From NCBI RefSeq assembly GCF_028561755.1, contig NZ_JAQQTD010000003.1, forward strand, positions 369,645-433,644: a stretch of 64,000 nucleotides of DNA, in the 5' to 3' direction. Position numbers and translations under genes: made by a program. This document shows positions 43,001-52,330 of the stretch, one piece after another. Below the pieces are notes generated by a model. The model saw only the letters and a list, made by a program, of their open reading frames with translations, had not been told where the DNA came from and made no database searches. This DNA is from Altibacter sp. HG106 (lineage in GTDB: Bacteria; Bacteroidota; Bacteroidia; Flavobacteriales; Flavobacteriaceae). Position 1 is the first letter of the stretch, and each line of letters starts with the position of its first letter.

Positions 43001-45568
43001 GAAACCTACCAAGTTGGCGAAGAAGCAGTCATCACCTTTCCTTCAGGAAGTGAAGGGCGCGCCCTATTAAGCATTGAGAACGGTACCGAAGTACTACAAA
43101 CCTCCTGGGTGGAGACACAGAAAGGTGAAACCCAGGCGAAGATAAGGCTCAGTGAAGACATGGCTCCGAACGTCTACGTGAATATCTCCTTGCTTCAACC
43201 CCATGAACAAACTAAGAACGATCTTCCGGTTCGATTGTACGGTGTGATTCCCCTTTCCGTAGAAAACCCGAATACACAACTAACACCTCAAATAAACATG
43301 CCTTCAGAACTCAAACCTGAAGAAACCTTTACCGTACGCGTTTCCGAAGCAAACAATAAATCCATGACGTATACGGTCGCCATTGTAGATGAGGGCTTGT
43401 TAGACCTCACCCGTTTTCAAACGCCGCCGATTCACGAGGCCTTCTATTCCAAAGAAGCGCTAGGGGTAAAAACCTTCGATATTTTTGATGACGTGATTGG
43501 CGCCTATTCGGGAAACGTCAATAATATTTATGCGATCGGCGGTGGCGATGCAGCGGCCGGTGCGAAAAACCGAAAAGCCGATCGTTTTCCACCGGTTGTT
43601 CGATATCTGGGTCCGTTTTACTCAGCAGCCGGAACTACTGTAAAGCACCAAATAACGCTACCAAATTATATCGGCTCGGTGCGTACCATGGTGATTGCTG
43701 GAAATGCTAAAACAGCTGCCTACGGAAGTGCCGAAACCACCACTCCGGTACGAAAACCGCTCATGGTATTGGCATCCATACCAAGAATGCTGTCCCCCGG
43801 TGAAAAAATCACCGTGCCCGTAACGGTGTTTGCCATGGAAAAGAAGATCACACAAGCGCGTATTCAACTCAGTGCAAGCAACGGATTGAAAGCATTGCAG
43901 GGAACCTCTCGTACGTTGCAGTTTGCCGAACCCGGAGAGCAAATGGTAGCGTTTGAGTTTGAGGTGACTTCTGAAGAAACTGTGCAGCAGCTCACCGTAA
44001 ACGCCTCAGCAAATGGAGAGACGGCCAAATATCAGGTGGAAGTGGCTGTGGAAAATCCAAACCCGATGTCGCTTCGCACCAAAACGGTAACACTTAGTGG
44101 CATGGAAGAAATTACCGTACCTCTGGAACCTTTTGGTGTAGCAGGGTCTAACAGCGCTGAAGTCACTTTTTCTACGCTCCCTCCCATGGAATTTTCAAGG
44201 CGCATGGAATACCTCATCAGGTATCCCCATGGATGTGTGGAGCAAACCACCTCCGCCGCCTTTCCGCAAGTATTTCTAGAAGCAATTTTTGACCTTTCCG
44301 CGGCACAAAAACAAGCCATTCAGAAACATGTGGAGCGCGCCATTGAGAAACTCGGCACCTACCAAATGACCAATGGAGGCATGGCGTATTGGCCGGGAGA
44401 GCAAGAAGCAGATTTGTGGAGCACCAACTATGTGGGTCATTTTATGTTGGAAGCCAAGAAAAAAGGATATGGCTTACCCATCTCGTTCCTTAGCAATTGG
44501 ACCCGTTTTCAGAAGAAAGAAGCGCGCGCCTGGCGAAACGGCAGTACTTCCTACAACACCTCGCTTATCCAAGCGTATCGATTGTACACACTCGCTTTGG
44601 CAGGGGAGCCAGAATTGGCCGCGATGAATCGATTGCGGGAATCCAAACAATTATCCAATGAAGCCAAATGGCGTTTGGCTGCTGCCTATGCCATTGTTGG
44701 AAAAGCAGGCATAGCCGAGCAATTACGACAGTCTGCTACAATAGTGTTTGAGCCTGAGCGCGCAAATCGTTACCATTACGGCTCCCCGTTTAGAAATCAA
44801 GCTATGGCTTTAGAAACCCTGATAATCTTAGAAGATCCGGGACAACGGTCATTGGCCGAATCTATTGCAAAAGAATTGTCGTCAGACCAATGGCTAAGTA
44901 CTCAGGAAACCGCCTACGCGCTCCTCTCACTTGCCAAAATGGTGGACGCTTCCGGAGGAAAGGAACTAGGGGTGGGGTTTGCCACGAACGGTCAGAACGG
45001 AACGGTGACAACGTCGAAAGCTCTGGCGATTCGCAATTTAGGTGCCTCAGATCGTTCTCAATCGATTCGCGTGACCAACCAACGGGACAATGTGGTTTAC
45101 GTCACGGTACTCCAACGAGGTAAGCTACCATTGGGAGCGGAGTTGGCCGATAGCAACAACCTGAGCATCAAGGCGAGCTATCTGGATGGTGCTGGGGCTC
45201 CACTAGACATAACCTCTCTCCGGCAAGGAACGGAAATTAATGCCCAAGTAACGGTAACGAACACCACCAACAATCGCATAGACAATCTGGCGCTGACCAA
45301 AATTTTCCCCGGCGGCTGGGAAATTGTGAACACCTCCTTCACCGAACTGGCGGGTGGAACGCAAGGAGCGGCACGATATACTGATATTCGAGATGATCGA
45401 GTCAATTTTTATTTTGCCCTCGATCGAAAGGCCTCTAAAACGTTTACCGTCAAACTCAATGCTTCTTATTTGGGCAGCTACTATCTGCCAGGTACGCAAG
45501 TAGAAGCCATGTATGACGCCCGTTATTATGCAAGAAACAAAGGGATGTGGATAACAGTACAGCGGTAG
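40028..45568 (+). CDS. alpha-2-macroglobulin family lipoprotein with thioester (YfhM/bA2M-like)
   Basis: 1846 residues. Lipobox YAC at C19 anchors it in the envelope. Multiple MG beta-sandwich domains, the bait region near 1125-1180 (YTVAIVDEGLLDLTRF), and the thioester motif G1402-C1403-V-E-Q1406 followed by the helical thioester (TED) domain; the active-site Cys and Gln are intact. Bacterial A2M proteins trap proteases in the periplasm. The gene directly precedes pbpC with an overlapping start, the same pairing as in E. coli, where A2M guards the cell wall repaired by PBP1C. Confidence 0.95.
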   Translation: MKTVAPYLLFGLFFFIYACDRKGSQETDNLYEFQEYIVSHSFGNQSIAEPIRIELAQPVTQLEPDQTLPDGIIQIAPKVQGQWVLENSTTLRFQTENYLERDKEYAITVALHKLFEGVPKARRSYTFALKTLAADFKLSLDALQSYDANWQYAEGVVEAADVLSLREVKELVSATQEGEDVEIVWPSEAADSRLFTFTIDSIQRKSEASEVTISWDGASLDSETEGSYVLKIPGIKDFKMIDWKTSRDPEDVLTLNFSDPLLASQNFQGLITLSGDDDLRFETNGNLLYVYPSTALSGDVELSIFDGVKNRFGIQLSNSVEETIRFEAIAPAVRLLSKGVILPNAANTPIFFEAVNLSKVDVRVIQIYKNNMLQYLQQSNLSDSYYYNIRNVGRRVAKKTLDLSNGNLTKENSWTAHGINLSDFFEAEPGALYQLEFSFEPQYVMYPCNGALEALATTTLDNWSETEREEQYWDNELYRWRNYSYNWRERDNPCHEAYYHEDRIARINVLGSDLGLIVKKGANASYHFATTNILSARPEPRVRIQLYNFQQQLIETVTTDGDGLTLYDSDVSIAFAIAQKGDQYAYAKLSDGNALSLSLFDISGKKLQKGLKGFMYTERGVHRPGDSIHLTFVLNDLANPIPRGHPIVMSLTDAQGKLVQRTVQHAKQPNASNDTPHDHFYYFPLATDAQAPTGTWNARITVGGVAFDKTLRVATVKPNRLKIKLDFDKEVLDATEAVTGNAQALWLHGAPARNLKIDIEATLRTANHPFEAYKKYQFQDPVRSFEEQTLPMLQTTLSSEGSTRFSKKLELNKQAPGMLQATFLTKVFEGGGDFSIDVFSKPLAPFSHFVGVKSPETDHYGSYTTGNDTYFDLVTVNAQGEASGNRALKVEVFQIEWRWWWNRGEDNLSRYENATVHRPYKTMEVRSDVKGKAQFSLNIPQEEGGRFLIRVIDTASGHATGRVAYFYDQWWRAPSEGDSDSAKMLVFSSNKETYQVGEEAVITFPSGSEGRALLSIENGTEVLQTSWVETQKGETQAKIRLSEDMAPNVYVNISLLQPHEQTKNDLPVRLYGVIPLSVENPNTQLTPQINMPSELKPEETFTVRVSEANNKSMTYTVAIVDEGLLDLTRFQTPPIHEAFYSKEALGVKTFDIFDDVIGAYSGNVNNIYAIGGGDAAAGAKNRKADRFPPVVRYLGPFYSAAGTTVKHQITLPNYIGSVRTMVIAGNAKTAAYGSAETTTPVRKPLMVLASIPRMLSPGEKITVPVTVFAMEKKITQARIQLSASNGLKALQGTSRTLQFAEPGEQMVAFEFEVTSEETVQQLTVNASANGETAKYQVEVAVENPNPMSLRTKTVTLSGMEEITVPLEPFGVAGSNSAEVTFSTLPPMEFSRRMEYLIRYPHGCVEQTTSAAFPQVFLEAIFDLSAAQKQAIQKHVERAIEKLGTYQMTNGGMAYWPGEQEADLWSTNYVGHFMLEAKKKGYGLPISFLSNWTRFQKKEARAWRNGSTSYNTSLIQAYRLYTLALAGEPELAAMNRLRESKQLSNEAKWRLAAAYAIVGKAGIAEQLRQSATIVFEPERANRYHYGSPFRNQAMALETLIILEDPGQRSLAESIAKELSSDQWLSTQETAYALLSLAKMVDASGGKELGVGFATNGQNGTVTTSKALAIRNLGASDRSQSIRVTNQRDNVVYVTVLQRGKLPLGAELADSNNLSIKASYLDGAGAPLDITSLRQGTEINAQVTVTNTTNNRIDNLALTKIFPGGWEIVNTSFTELAGGTQGAARYTDIRDDRVNFYFALDRKASKTFTVKLNASYLGSYYLPGTQVEAMYDARYYARNKGMWITVQR

Positions 45569-45588
45569 TGAAGATACGAACGATACAT

Positions 45589-47934
45589 ATGAGGAGGCGA
45601 CTCAAAAAATATCGCTGGTGGATGCTGGCCGGACTCACGGTACTGCTCTTATGGATTTTTTGCTTGCCTTCTCCCTTATTCAAGGATCCTACCGCCACTC
45701 TCGCTGAAACGAATGACGGAACCTTATTAGGAGCGCGCATCGCAGACGATGGGCAATGGCGTTTTCCTGCAGCCGATTCGGTGCCGTACAAATTTGAGGC
45801 TTGTATCCTGCAATTTGAGGATGCTTATTTTTATCAACACCCCGGCTTCAACCCGGTTTCAATGGGGAAGGCGCTTTGGGGGAACCTCACCGCTGGTCAA
45901 CGCAGAGGCGCGAGTACGCTGACGCAACAGGTGATACGATTATCGCGCAAACAGCATTCGCGCAGCTATGGCGAGAAGGCGATCGAGCTATTTTTAGCCA
46001 CTCGATTGGAGGCCGGATATTCGAAGGAAGAGATTCTTTCCCTCTATGCCTCGCATGCGCCGTTCGGGGGGAATGTGGTGGGGTTAGAAGCGGCCTCTTG
46101 GCGTTATTTCGGACTCCCCGCACAACACCTTAGTTGGGGGCAAATGGCAGCGTTGGCTGTGTTACCCAACGCCCCTTCTCTGATCTTTCCGGGTAAGAAT
46201 GAGGTATTGCTTCGGAAGAAAAGAGACTTTTTACTTCGCAAATTGGTTGCCGAAGGCATCATCGATGAAACTACTTATCAGCTCGCTCTGGACGAACCGC
46301 TTCCGGGAAAACCGTTTCCCCTTCCCGATTTGGCATCCCATCTTACCGAACGCATACAGAAGGAGCATCCCGGTAAGCGCATCGTCACAACCATTCAGCC
46401 ACAACTACAGAAGAAGATCAACACGCAGGTGGCGCTGCATCATCGACAATTATCTCAAAATGAAATTCACAATATGGCGGTTTTAGTTCTTGATGTAACT
46501 ACAAAAGATGTACTTGCGTACGTAGGGAACGCACCTACGAGCAAAGAGCATCATCGCTACGTAGACATTATTGATAGAGCGCGAAGTACCGGTAGTATTC
46601 TAAAACCTTTTCTCTACGCCTCGCTTCTGAACAGCGGAGAACTTCTACCGCATACGCTAATAGCTGATGTGCCTACCGTGATCAATGGATATGCGCCCGA
46701 AAACTTCAACCGTTCGTTTCAAGGAGCGGTTCCGGCCAGCACCGCATTGTCTCAATCGCTTAATGTACCCGCAGTTCGTCAATTACAATCTCACGGACTG
46801 CAACGCTTCTACAACAAATTGCAGCGTATGGAATTCAAGAGCATCCGAAGAGCCCCCAACCATTACGGTCTCTCCCTAATTCTGGGAGGCGCTGAAAGTT
46901 CCTTGTGGGAAATTACACAGGCGTATGCCGGTTTGGCCCATACCCTCAATGTATTCAATCAGACTTCCAGTGAATACCCGGCGTCGGCTTTTGGCACTCC
47001 CAATTACGTATTGTCTGGCGCGGTGCGCTCGGTAACCCTACAACCTCAGCCGCAACTCTTCGATGCAGGCGCCATTTACAAAACCTTCGAAGCCATGCAG
47101 CAAGTGAACCGTCCTGCGGAAGAAATCAACTGGAACATCTTTACAGGCGCGCAACCCATCGCCTGGAAAACAGGTACCAGTTTCGGATTTAAAGACGCAT
47201 GGGCCGTTGGGGTCACTTCAAAATATGCTATTGGCGTATGGGTAGGTAACGCAGATGGTGAAGGCAGGCCCGGACTTACGGGAATACAAGCCGCCGCCCC
47301 CTTGCTGTTCGATGTGCTTGGGAGTTTGCCTCGAAGTGAAGGATTTGCAGTTCCCTACGATGCCTTAAAAGAAGTCACAACCTGTAGCCAATCGGGACAC
47401 CTCGCCAGTATCTTTTGTGACCAAACCCAGCAAGAATGGATTCCGTTGCGGGGAACTCGGACGCCGCCGTGTTCGTACCATCAGCATGTTTCGGTAACAG
47501 CTACAGAGGAGTATCGTGTTAATTCCTCTTGTTACCCGTTAGAAGACATGATTCAGAAGTCCTGGTTTTCGCTGCCGCCTATGATGGAATACTATTATGC
47601 CAGACAACACCCTGATTACCGTCCGTTGCCCCCGTTCAGACAAGGGTGTTTTCAAGAAGCGGAACAACTCATGGAACTGGTGACGCCAAAACCTCGTGAA
47701 ACCATTCTTATCGCCAGGGATTTCAGAGAAACCCCTCAGGAAGTTGTGTTCCAACTCGCACATCGTTCTTCCGAAACCAAAGTGTACTGGTATTGGGAAG
47801 GCGCGTTTATAGGCACAACCCAAACCTTTCACGAACAGGTTTTGTCGGTAGCTCCGGGGACCTATATGTTGACCGTTATCGACCAACAAGGGAATCAATT
47901 GCAACAACAAGTGGTAATTGAATTCGCTTCCTAG
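45589..47934 (+). CDS. pbpC: penicillin-binding protein 1C
   Basis: 781 residues from ATG 45589 (MRRRLKKYRWWML). GTG codons at 45568 (one-base overlap with the previous stop, TAGTG) and 45547 are alternatives. A single N-terminal membrane helix leads to a GT51 transglycosylase (catalytic E77 in FEDAYFYQHPG; later RRGASTLTQQ), then a transpeptidase with S336-x-x-K339 (GSILKPF), S390-L-N392 and K527-T-G, and a C-terminal BiPBP_C-like domain. Synthesises and repairs peptidoglycan, with periplasmic active sites. Couples functionally to the A2M protein upstream. Confidence 0.93.
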   Translation: MRRRLKKYRWWMLAGLTVLLLWIFCLPSPLFKDPTATLAETNDGTLLGARIADDGQWRFPAADSVPYKFEACILQFEDAYFYQHPGFNPVSMGKALWGNLTAGQRRGASTLTQQVIRLSRKQHSRSYGEKAIELFLATRLEAGYSKEEILSLYASHAPFGGNVVGLEAASWRYFGLPAQHLSWGQMAALAVLPNAPSLIFPGKNEVLLRKKRDFLLRKLVAEGIIDETTYQLALDEPLPGKPFPLPDLASHLTERIQKEHPGKRIVTTIQPQLQKKINTQVALHHRQLSQNEIHNMAVLVLDVTTKDVLAYVGNAPTSKEHHRYVDIIDRARSTGSILKPFLYASLLNSGELLPHTLIADVPTVINGYAPENFNRSFQGAVPASTALSQSLNVPAVRQLQSHGLQRFYNKLQRMEFKSIRRAPNHYGLSLILGGAESSLWEITQAYAGLAHTLNVFNQTSSEYPASAFGTPNYVLSGAVRSVTLQPQPQLFDAGAIYKTFEAMQQVNRPAEEINWNIFTGAQPIAWKTGTSFGFKDAWAVGVTSKYAIGVWVGNADGEGRPGLTGIQAAAPLLFDVLGSLPRSEGFAVPYDALKEVTTCSQSGHLASIFCDQTQQEWIPLRGTRTPPCSYHQHVSVTATEEYRVNSSCYPLEDMIQKSWFSLPPMMEYYYARQHPDYRPLPPFRQGCFQEAEQLMELVTPKPRETILIARDFRETPQEVVFQLAHRSSETKVYWYWEGAFIGTTQTFHEQVLSVAPGTYMLTVIDQQGNQLQQQVVIEFAS

Positions 47935-47963
47935 CCCATCGATTTTTTCCGTACTTTGTTGGC

Positions 47964-50270
47964 ATGTCGGTGAAAGCACTTCTTTTTCTGTTTTTAGTAG
48001 CGGTGGTTGTTACAGGATGTGATACCCAATCGAACGAAATAGCTTCCGAGGTTGTTCTTTTTCCGCAGCCCCAAGAATTGCTTCTGAAAGGAGGAACCTT
48101 ACGCTTCGGAAAGGATCCAACACTATATGCTGATCCTGATTTTGAACAGGCTACGCGATGGTTTCGGCATTATTTGGCTGATGGCCCTGGATGGAAGCTA
48201 AAAACCACCACCGAAGCCGAGGCAAACATTCGCATCGATAAAGATACCACACTGGGAGCAGAAGCCTATCGGCTAAACATCTCGGAAAAAGGGTTACATA
48301 TAACGGCTCGAACCAATGCCGGTGCGTTTTACGCACTTCAGACACTGCGACAATTACTACCAGCAACATTTGAAATGCAACATACGGTTCCGAGAGGGGC
48401 TGTGACGCTTCCTACCTTAGAAATAGCGGATGCTCCGGCCTTTTCGTATCGAGGGATGCATTTGGATGTGAGTCGGCATTTCTTTCCGAAGGAATTTATC
48501 AAAGAATACCTATCGTATCTCGCACTACTAAAAATGAATACCTTTCATTGGCACCTCACCGATGACCAGGGATGGCGAATTGAGATTAAAAAATATCCCA
48601 AACTCACGGCGCAAGGTGCGTTTCGAGAAGAAACACTCGTTGGACACTACAATGATGTTCCACGCACTTACGACGACCAACGCTACGGAGGGTTTTATAC
48701 GCAAGAAGACATCAAGGAAATTGTAGCCTATGCCCAATCCTTAAACATCCGTGTAATTCCGGAAATCGAAATGCCCGGCCACGCCCAAGCGGCAATCAGT
48801 GCTTATCCAGAGGTAGGATGCACTGGGGAGCCCGTGCCAGTGGCCACAGAATGGGGCATCTTTGAAAATGTATTTTGCACCAAACCGGAAACGATGCAAT
48901 TCTTGAAAGATGTCTTATTGGAAGTGATGTCTCTTTTTCCGGGCACCTATATTCACATTGGTGGCGATGAGGCTCCCAAGACCCACTGGAAGTCTTGTGC
49001 TGATTGTCAGTTTCGAATGCTGAAAGAAGGAATTGCTTCCGAAGATGCATTGCAAAGTTGGTTCATTGAAGAAATAGAATCCTTTGTCAATGACCATGGC
49101 AAACAGATCATTGGGTGGGATGAGATCCTGGAAGGTGGCTTGGCGCCCAATGCTACTGTGATGTCATGGCGCGGTGTTGAAGGCGGCATCGCAGCAGCCG
49201 AAGCGGGGCATGATGTGATCATGACACCCACCTCACATATGTATTTTGACTATTATCAAGATTCGCATCCAGAGGAACCTTTAGCGATTGGTGGCTACCT
49301 ACCCCTCCAAAAAGTACTCGCCTTTTCTCCAGTTCCGGAAGGGTTATCACCGGAAGCCTCGCACCACATCTTGGGAGCTCAGGGCAATGTTTGGACGGAG
49401 TATATGTCAACTTCCGAACAAGTAACGTACATGATCTTCCCGAGGATGATCGCCTTGTCTGAAGTCGTTTGGTCGGGTTCCAAAAACGATCCAGAAAAGG
49501 CATATTCAGAATTGCTACATCGTTTACCAAAATTTCAGCAACGCTTAACCATAAAAGGTATCACACACTATAATCCGTTACAACGTTTGGACATCACGTT
49601 TAGCTTGGCAAGGGACACCCTTTTCGCCATTGTTGAAACACCCTTATCTAATGCTACCGTGAGGTATGAATACGCAGAGGAGGTTCAGACATATTCCGCG
49701 CCGGTACCGCTCACCACTTCCGGAACCTTCAGGGCACAAATGATGGAGGGAGAGCAAGCGGTGGGACACGCGTATAGCACTCATGTAAAGATTCATCAAG
49801 GGATTGCTTCAACCCTAAGTGTAAGTACCCCGCCCCACCCTGCTTACGACGAAGGAGGCATCAATGCCCTTTACAATGGCGTTCTGGGAAGTAGCGAACG
49901 CTTTGGGGATGGCGAATGGCTGGGATTTTGGGGAGAAGATATTGCCATAGCGATGGAATGGAACACCCCTATTGCTATTTCGAAAGTAGAGACCCGGTTT
50001 TTTGAGGCCAAGGGTCAGTGGGTATATGCGCCAAAGCAAGTACTCGTAGAATGGACAACCGCTGAGGGTATGAAATACTCAAAAACCATTGAAGTTACCG
50101 CTTCAGACACCGATACCTCGCTTCGAAACCTGACATGGAACGGGGAGCTTCCGCAGCAAAAGATCAAGAAATTAGTGCTTCGAATTCCTTCCTATGGCAC
50201 CATACCCCAAGGAGCCCAGGGGGCAGGAAACCCTGCCTGGACGTTTTTGGATGAATTGGTTATTGAATAA
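47964..50270 (+). CDS. family 20 beta-N-acetylhexosaminidase lipoprotein
   Basis: 768 residues. Lipobox TGC gives C19. An N-terminal GH20b domain (about 28-150) precedes the GH20 TIM barrel (about 150-500) with SRHFFPKEFIKEY, IPEIEMPGHAQA and the catalytic D335-E336 pair in IHIGGDEAP. The C-terminal half holds a beta-sandwich (chitobiase C-like) and a WGEDIAIAMEW discoidin-like part. Removes terminal GlcNAc or GalNAc from chitin fragments, glycans or peptidoglycan; substrate not fixed. Possibly co-transcribed with cutC, 5 bp downstream. Confidence 0.95.
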   Translation: MSVKALLFLFLVAVVVTGCDTQSNEIASEVVLFPQPQELLLKGGTLRFGKDPTLYADPDFEQATRWFRHYLADGPGWKLKTTTEAEANIRIDKDTTLGAEAYRLNISEKGLHITARTNAGAFYALQTLRQLLPATFEMQHTVPRGAVTLPTLEIADAPAFSYRGMHLDVSRHFFPKEFIKEYLSYLALLKMNTFHWHLTDDQGWRIEIKKYPKLTAQGAFREETLVGHYNDVPRTYDDQRYGGFYTQEDIKEIVAYAQSLNIRVIPEIEMPGHAQAAISAYPEVGCTGEPVPVATEWGIFENVFCTKPETMQFLKDVLLEVMSLFPGTYIHIGGDEAPKTHWKSCADCQFRMLKEGIASEDALQSWFIEEIESFVNDHGKQIIGWDEILEGGLAPNATVMSWRGVEGGIAAAEAGHDVIMTPTSHMYFDYYQDSHPEEPLAIGGYLPLQKVLAFSPVPEGLSPEASHHILGAQGNVWTEYMSTSEQVTYMIFPRMIALSEVVWSGSKNDPEKAYSELLHRLPKFQQRLTIKGITHYNPLQRLDITFSLARDTLFAIVETPLSNATVRYEYAEEVQTYSAPVPLTTSGTFRAQMMEGEQAVGHAYSTHVKIHQGIASTLSVSTPPHPAYDEGGINALYNGVLGSSERFGDGEWLGFWGEDIAIAMEWNTPIAISKVETRFFEAKGQWVYAPKQVLVEWTTAEGMKYSKTIEVTASDTDTSLRNLTWNGELPQQKIKKLVLRIPSYGTIPQGAQGAGNPAWTFLDELVIE

Positions 50271-50275
50271 AATTT

Positions 50276-50980
50276 ATGGAGGTAGAGATTTGCGCTAATT
50301 CTTATGAGAGTGCTCTAGCCGCACAAGAGGGAGGCGCCCATAGAGTCGAACTTTGTGAACACTTAGGAGTAGGCGGACTCACCCCTTCGGAATCCTTATT
50401 AGAGCAGGTGCTCACCACCCTATCTATTCCTGTGCATGTGCTTATTAGGCCCAGAGCTGGTAATTTTGTGTATTCGGAAGACGAGCGCATGACAGTTTTA
50501 AATACCATTGAACGCTGTAAAGAACAGCATTGTGCAGGTATTGTGGTGGGCGCATTAACGTCAAAAAATGAAGTGGATGTAGCTTTTCTGAAGCAAATAG
50601 TAGCCGTCTCCGAAGGAATGCACCTTACCTTTCACAGGGCATTCGATCATGTTATGCAACCTCTAAAGACCCTGGAAACGCTCCTAGAAATGGGGATGCA
50701 TCGGTTATTGAGTTCGGGACAATGCGCAAACGCGATGGAAGGCTTGCCTTTGCTCCTTCAACTATTAGAACAAAGCGACAACAGCATGGATATCATGCCC
50801 GGTGCCGGAATACGCCCTTCGCATATCGTACCCTTAAAACATCACGGGTTTAAACACGTGCATCTCTCGGCGATCCGAAAATCTGATCCTCCCCCCACGG
50901 CTCATTTCTTCGACACCGGGGTACAGGGAACTACTGATGTGGGAATCGTACGTGAGGTGGTTCGACTTGCTAGCAGGTAG
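50276..50980 (+). CDS. cutC: CutC family protein
   Basis: 234 residues. CutC TIM-barrel family: EICANSYESALAAQEGGAHRVELC at the start, VLIRPRAGNFVYSEDE, LTFHRAFDHV and RLLSSGQ. Historically tied to copper tolerance; in many bacteria the role is uncertain and it may act on a small ligand. Cytoplasmic. The stop is 3 bp from the stop of the convergent YCII-like gene. It follows the hexosaminidase and could share its transcript. Confidence 0.93.
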   Translation: MEVEICANSYESALAAQEGGAHRVELCEHLGVGGLTPSESLLEQVLTTLSIPVHVLIRPRAGNFVYSEDERMTVLNTIERCKEQHCAGIVVGALTSKNEVDVAFLKQIVAVSEGMHLTFHRAFDHVMQPLKTLETLLEMGMHRLLSSGQCANAMEGLPLLLQLLEQSDNSMDIMPGAGIRPSHIVPLKHHGFKHVHLSAIRKSDPPPTAHFFDTGVQGTTDVGIVREVVRLASR

Positions 50981-50983
50981 ACG

Positions 50984-51481
50984 CTATCTCAAAGGAAATC
51001 CTTTGGCCGCCCACCAGGGATGAATTTCAATCACCAGCCGCCCTGCCTTTACCATAGGATCCATATTTGCCAGACTATCTGCCATTTGCAAGGTAGGTAC
51101 GTTATAAATGGTGATTCCTCGAATATCCCCATCGTCTCCAAACGGTCCGGAAATATCGGCATATCCTTCTTCGTACATCCTTCCTAAATGGGCCAAATGA
51201 AGCTGTTGCAGACTATCGGCTACCGCCTTCGTTTGCGAACGATTAGGCCCTCGTTTTAAAAACGCTAAAAAGTATTGCTGCATAATAACGGTATCACCAC
51301 TCGCTTCATCCACATAATCGAAGATCTGAAAGCCTCCATCGGTTAGCTCTTTTTTAAGTTCAGCTACCGCTTGGGCAGGAGCTTCTTCGGGACAAGGCTC
51401 CATGATATATTCGCGCTGTACTTTCGACTCGCATGCCACGAGTACAGCCGTCAAGGCACACAATAGATACATATATTTCAT
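50984..51481 (-). CDS. YCII-like domain lipoprotein
   Basis: 165 residues. Lipobox VAC gives C17. A YCII-related ferredoxin-like domain covers about 60-160 with QQYFLAFLKRGPNRSQT and a later ADISGPFGDDGDIRGITIYN. The catalytic His/Asp of active YCII enzymes are not evident, so it may be non-enzymatic. Last gene of a four-gene minus-strand set joined by ATGA or longer overlaps (52977 to 50984). Confidence 0.8.
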   Translation of the reverse strand: MKYMYLLCALTAVLVACESKVQREYIMEPCPEEAPAQAVAELKKELTDGGFQIFDYVDEASGDTVIMQQYFLAFLKRGPNRSQTKAVADSLQQLHLAHLGRMYEEGYADISGPFGDDGDIRGITIYNVPTLQMADSLANMDPMVKAGRLVIEIHPWWAAKGFPLR

Positions 51482-51951
51482 TGGTTCCAGGTATTAAATG
51501 GGTGTTTTAGTAAATAGGCGTTATAATAGCGTACTTCACCGGTCACTTCCTTTCCTAACCAGGTGGGTTTTGCTACCGGCTGATCTTCCTGTGTGAGTTC
51601 TACTTCGGCAAGAACCAAGCCTTCATTCTCCCCAAAAAACTCATCCACTTCAAAAATAAGTCCTTCGTAGGCAATTTCATAACGAATTTTATCAATCTGT
51701 CCCGGCTCACAAAGCGCGAGCAAAGCTTCCGCTTCTTCAGCGGGAATTGGATATTCCCATTCCAGTCGCAACGTTCCGGCCTCATTGCTCTTCCCTTTTA
51801 CGGTGATATATCCTTTCTGGTCTTTCACGCGAACGCGCACACTTCGCTCAGGATGTGTATTTAAGTATCCCTGAACGATCTGATAGCGGCATCGCGCCTC
51901 CGATCGGTAGCTGTTACTATTCACTAAGTACTTTCGTTCAATTTCCTGCAT
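51478..51951 (-). CDS. CYTH domain protein (inorganic triphosphatase-like)
   Basis: 157 residues from ATG 51951 (MQEIERKYLVN); a start at 51996 would overlap the VOC gene more and add 15 residues. The CYTH signature ExExK is E3-I-E5-R-K7, followed by VRVRVKDQKGYITVKGK and the basic/acidic strands of the triphosphate tunnel. Such proteins hydrolyse inorganic triphosphate or thiamine triphosphate. Cytoplasmic. It overlaps the next gene by ATGA. Confidence 0.9.
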   Translation of the reverse strand: MQEIERKYLVNSNSYRSEARCRYQIVQGYLNTHPERSVRVRVKDQKGYITVKGKSNEAGTLRLEWEYPIPAEEAEALLALCEPGQIDKIRYEIAYEGLIFEVDEFFGENEGLVLAEVELTQEDQPVAKPTWLGKEVTGEVRYYNAYLLKHPFNTWNQ

Positions 51952-52330
51952 CGTTTGAAATTCGCCAGGGCGGGTTTTTACGGTGGTCTCCCGCATGATA
52001 AATAATAATTTGATTGTTCGAGGGGTCTCTTAGTCGCGCTTCGGTCCATAACCACGACTGTTCTACCGGGCCTTCATCTACAGCAATACCTTTGGTTCTT
52101 AGCTCGGTTACTTTGGCCGCGACATCGTTCACTTCAAAATAGGTATAGACGCCCGAACCCTTGGGAAGGTTGTCCACTTTATGTACTGAAAAGGTGCTTC
52201 CCCCCTTAGGACATTCAAAACGAGCGTAGGTATCTTCTGTATAGACAATTAACTGCAGCCCTAAGGCCTCGTAAAACGCTACAGAGGCGGCTACATTTAT
52301 GGCAGGCACAGTAACTTGGTTTAGGTTCAT
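51938..52330 (-). CDS. VOC (glyoxalase/bleomycin-resistance fold) protein
   Basis: 130 residues. VOC-fold betaalphabetabetabeta modules with VPAINVAASVAFYEALGLQLIVY, the TFSVHKVDNLPKGSG strand and RLRDPSNNQIIIY. Metal ligands of a particular enzyme class cannot be assigned. The start overlaps the upstream oxidoreductase stop by ATGA. Unknown role, perhaps resistance or metabolism of a small electrophile. Confidence 0.85.
   Translation of the reverse strand: MNLNQVTVPAINVAASVAFYEALGLQLIVYTEDTYARFECPKGGSTFSVHKVDNLPKGSGVYTYFEVNDVAAKVTELRTKGIAVDEGPVEQSWLWTEARLRDPSNNQIIIYHAGDHRKNPPWRISNDAGN

Noticed and set aside
40028..47934. A2M-pbpC as a novel defence locus
   Set aside because: The pairing of a thioester A2M with PBP1C is already known in many bacteria, including E. 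coli, so it is described but not claimed as new.
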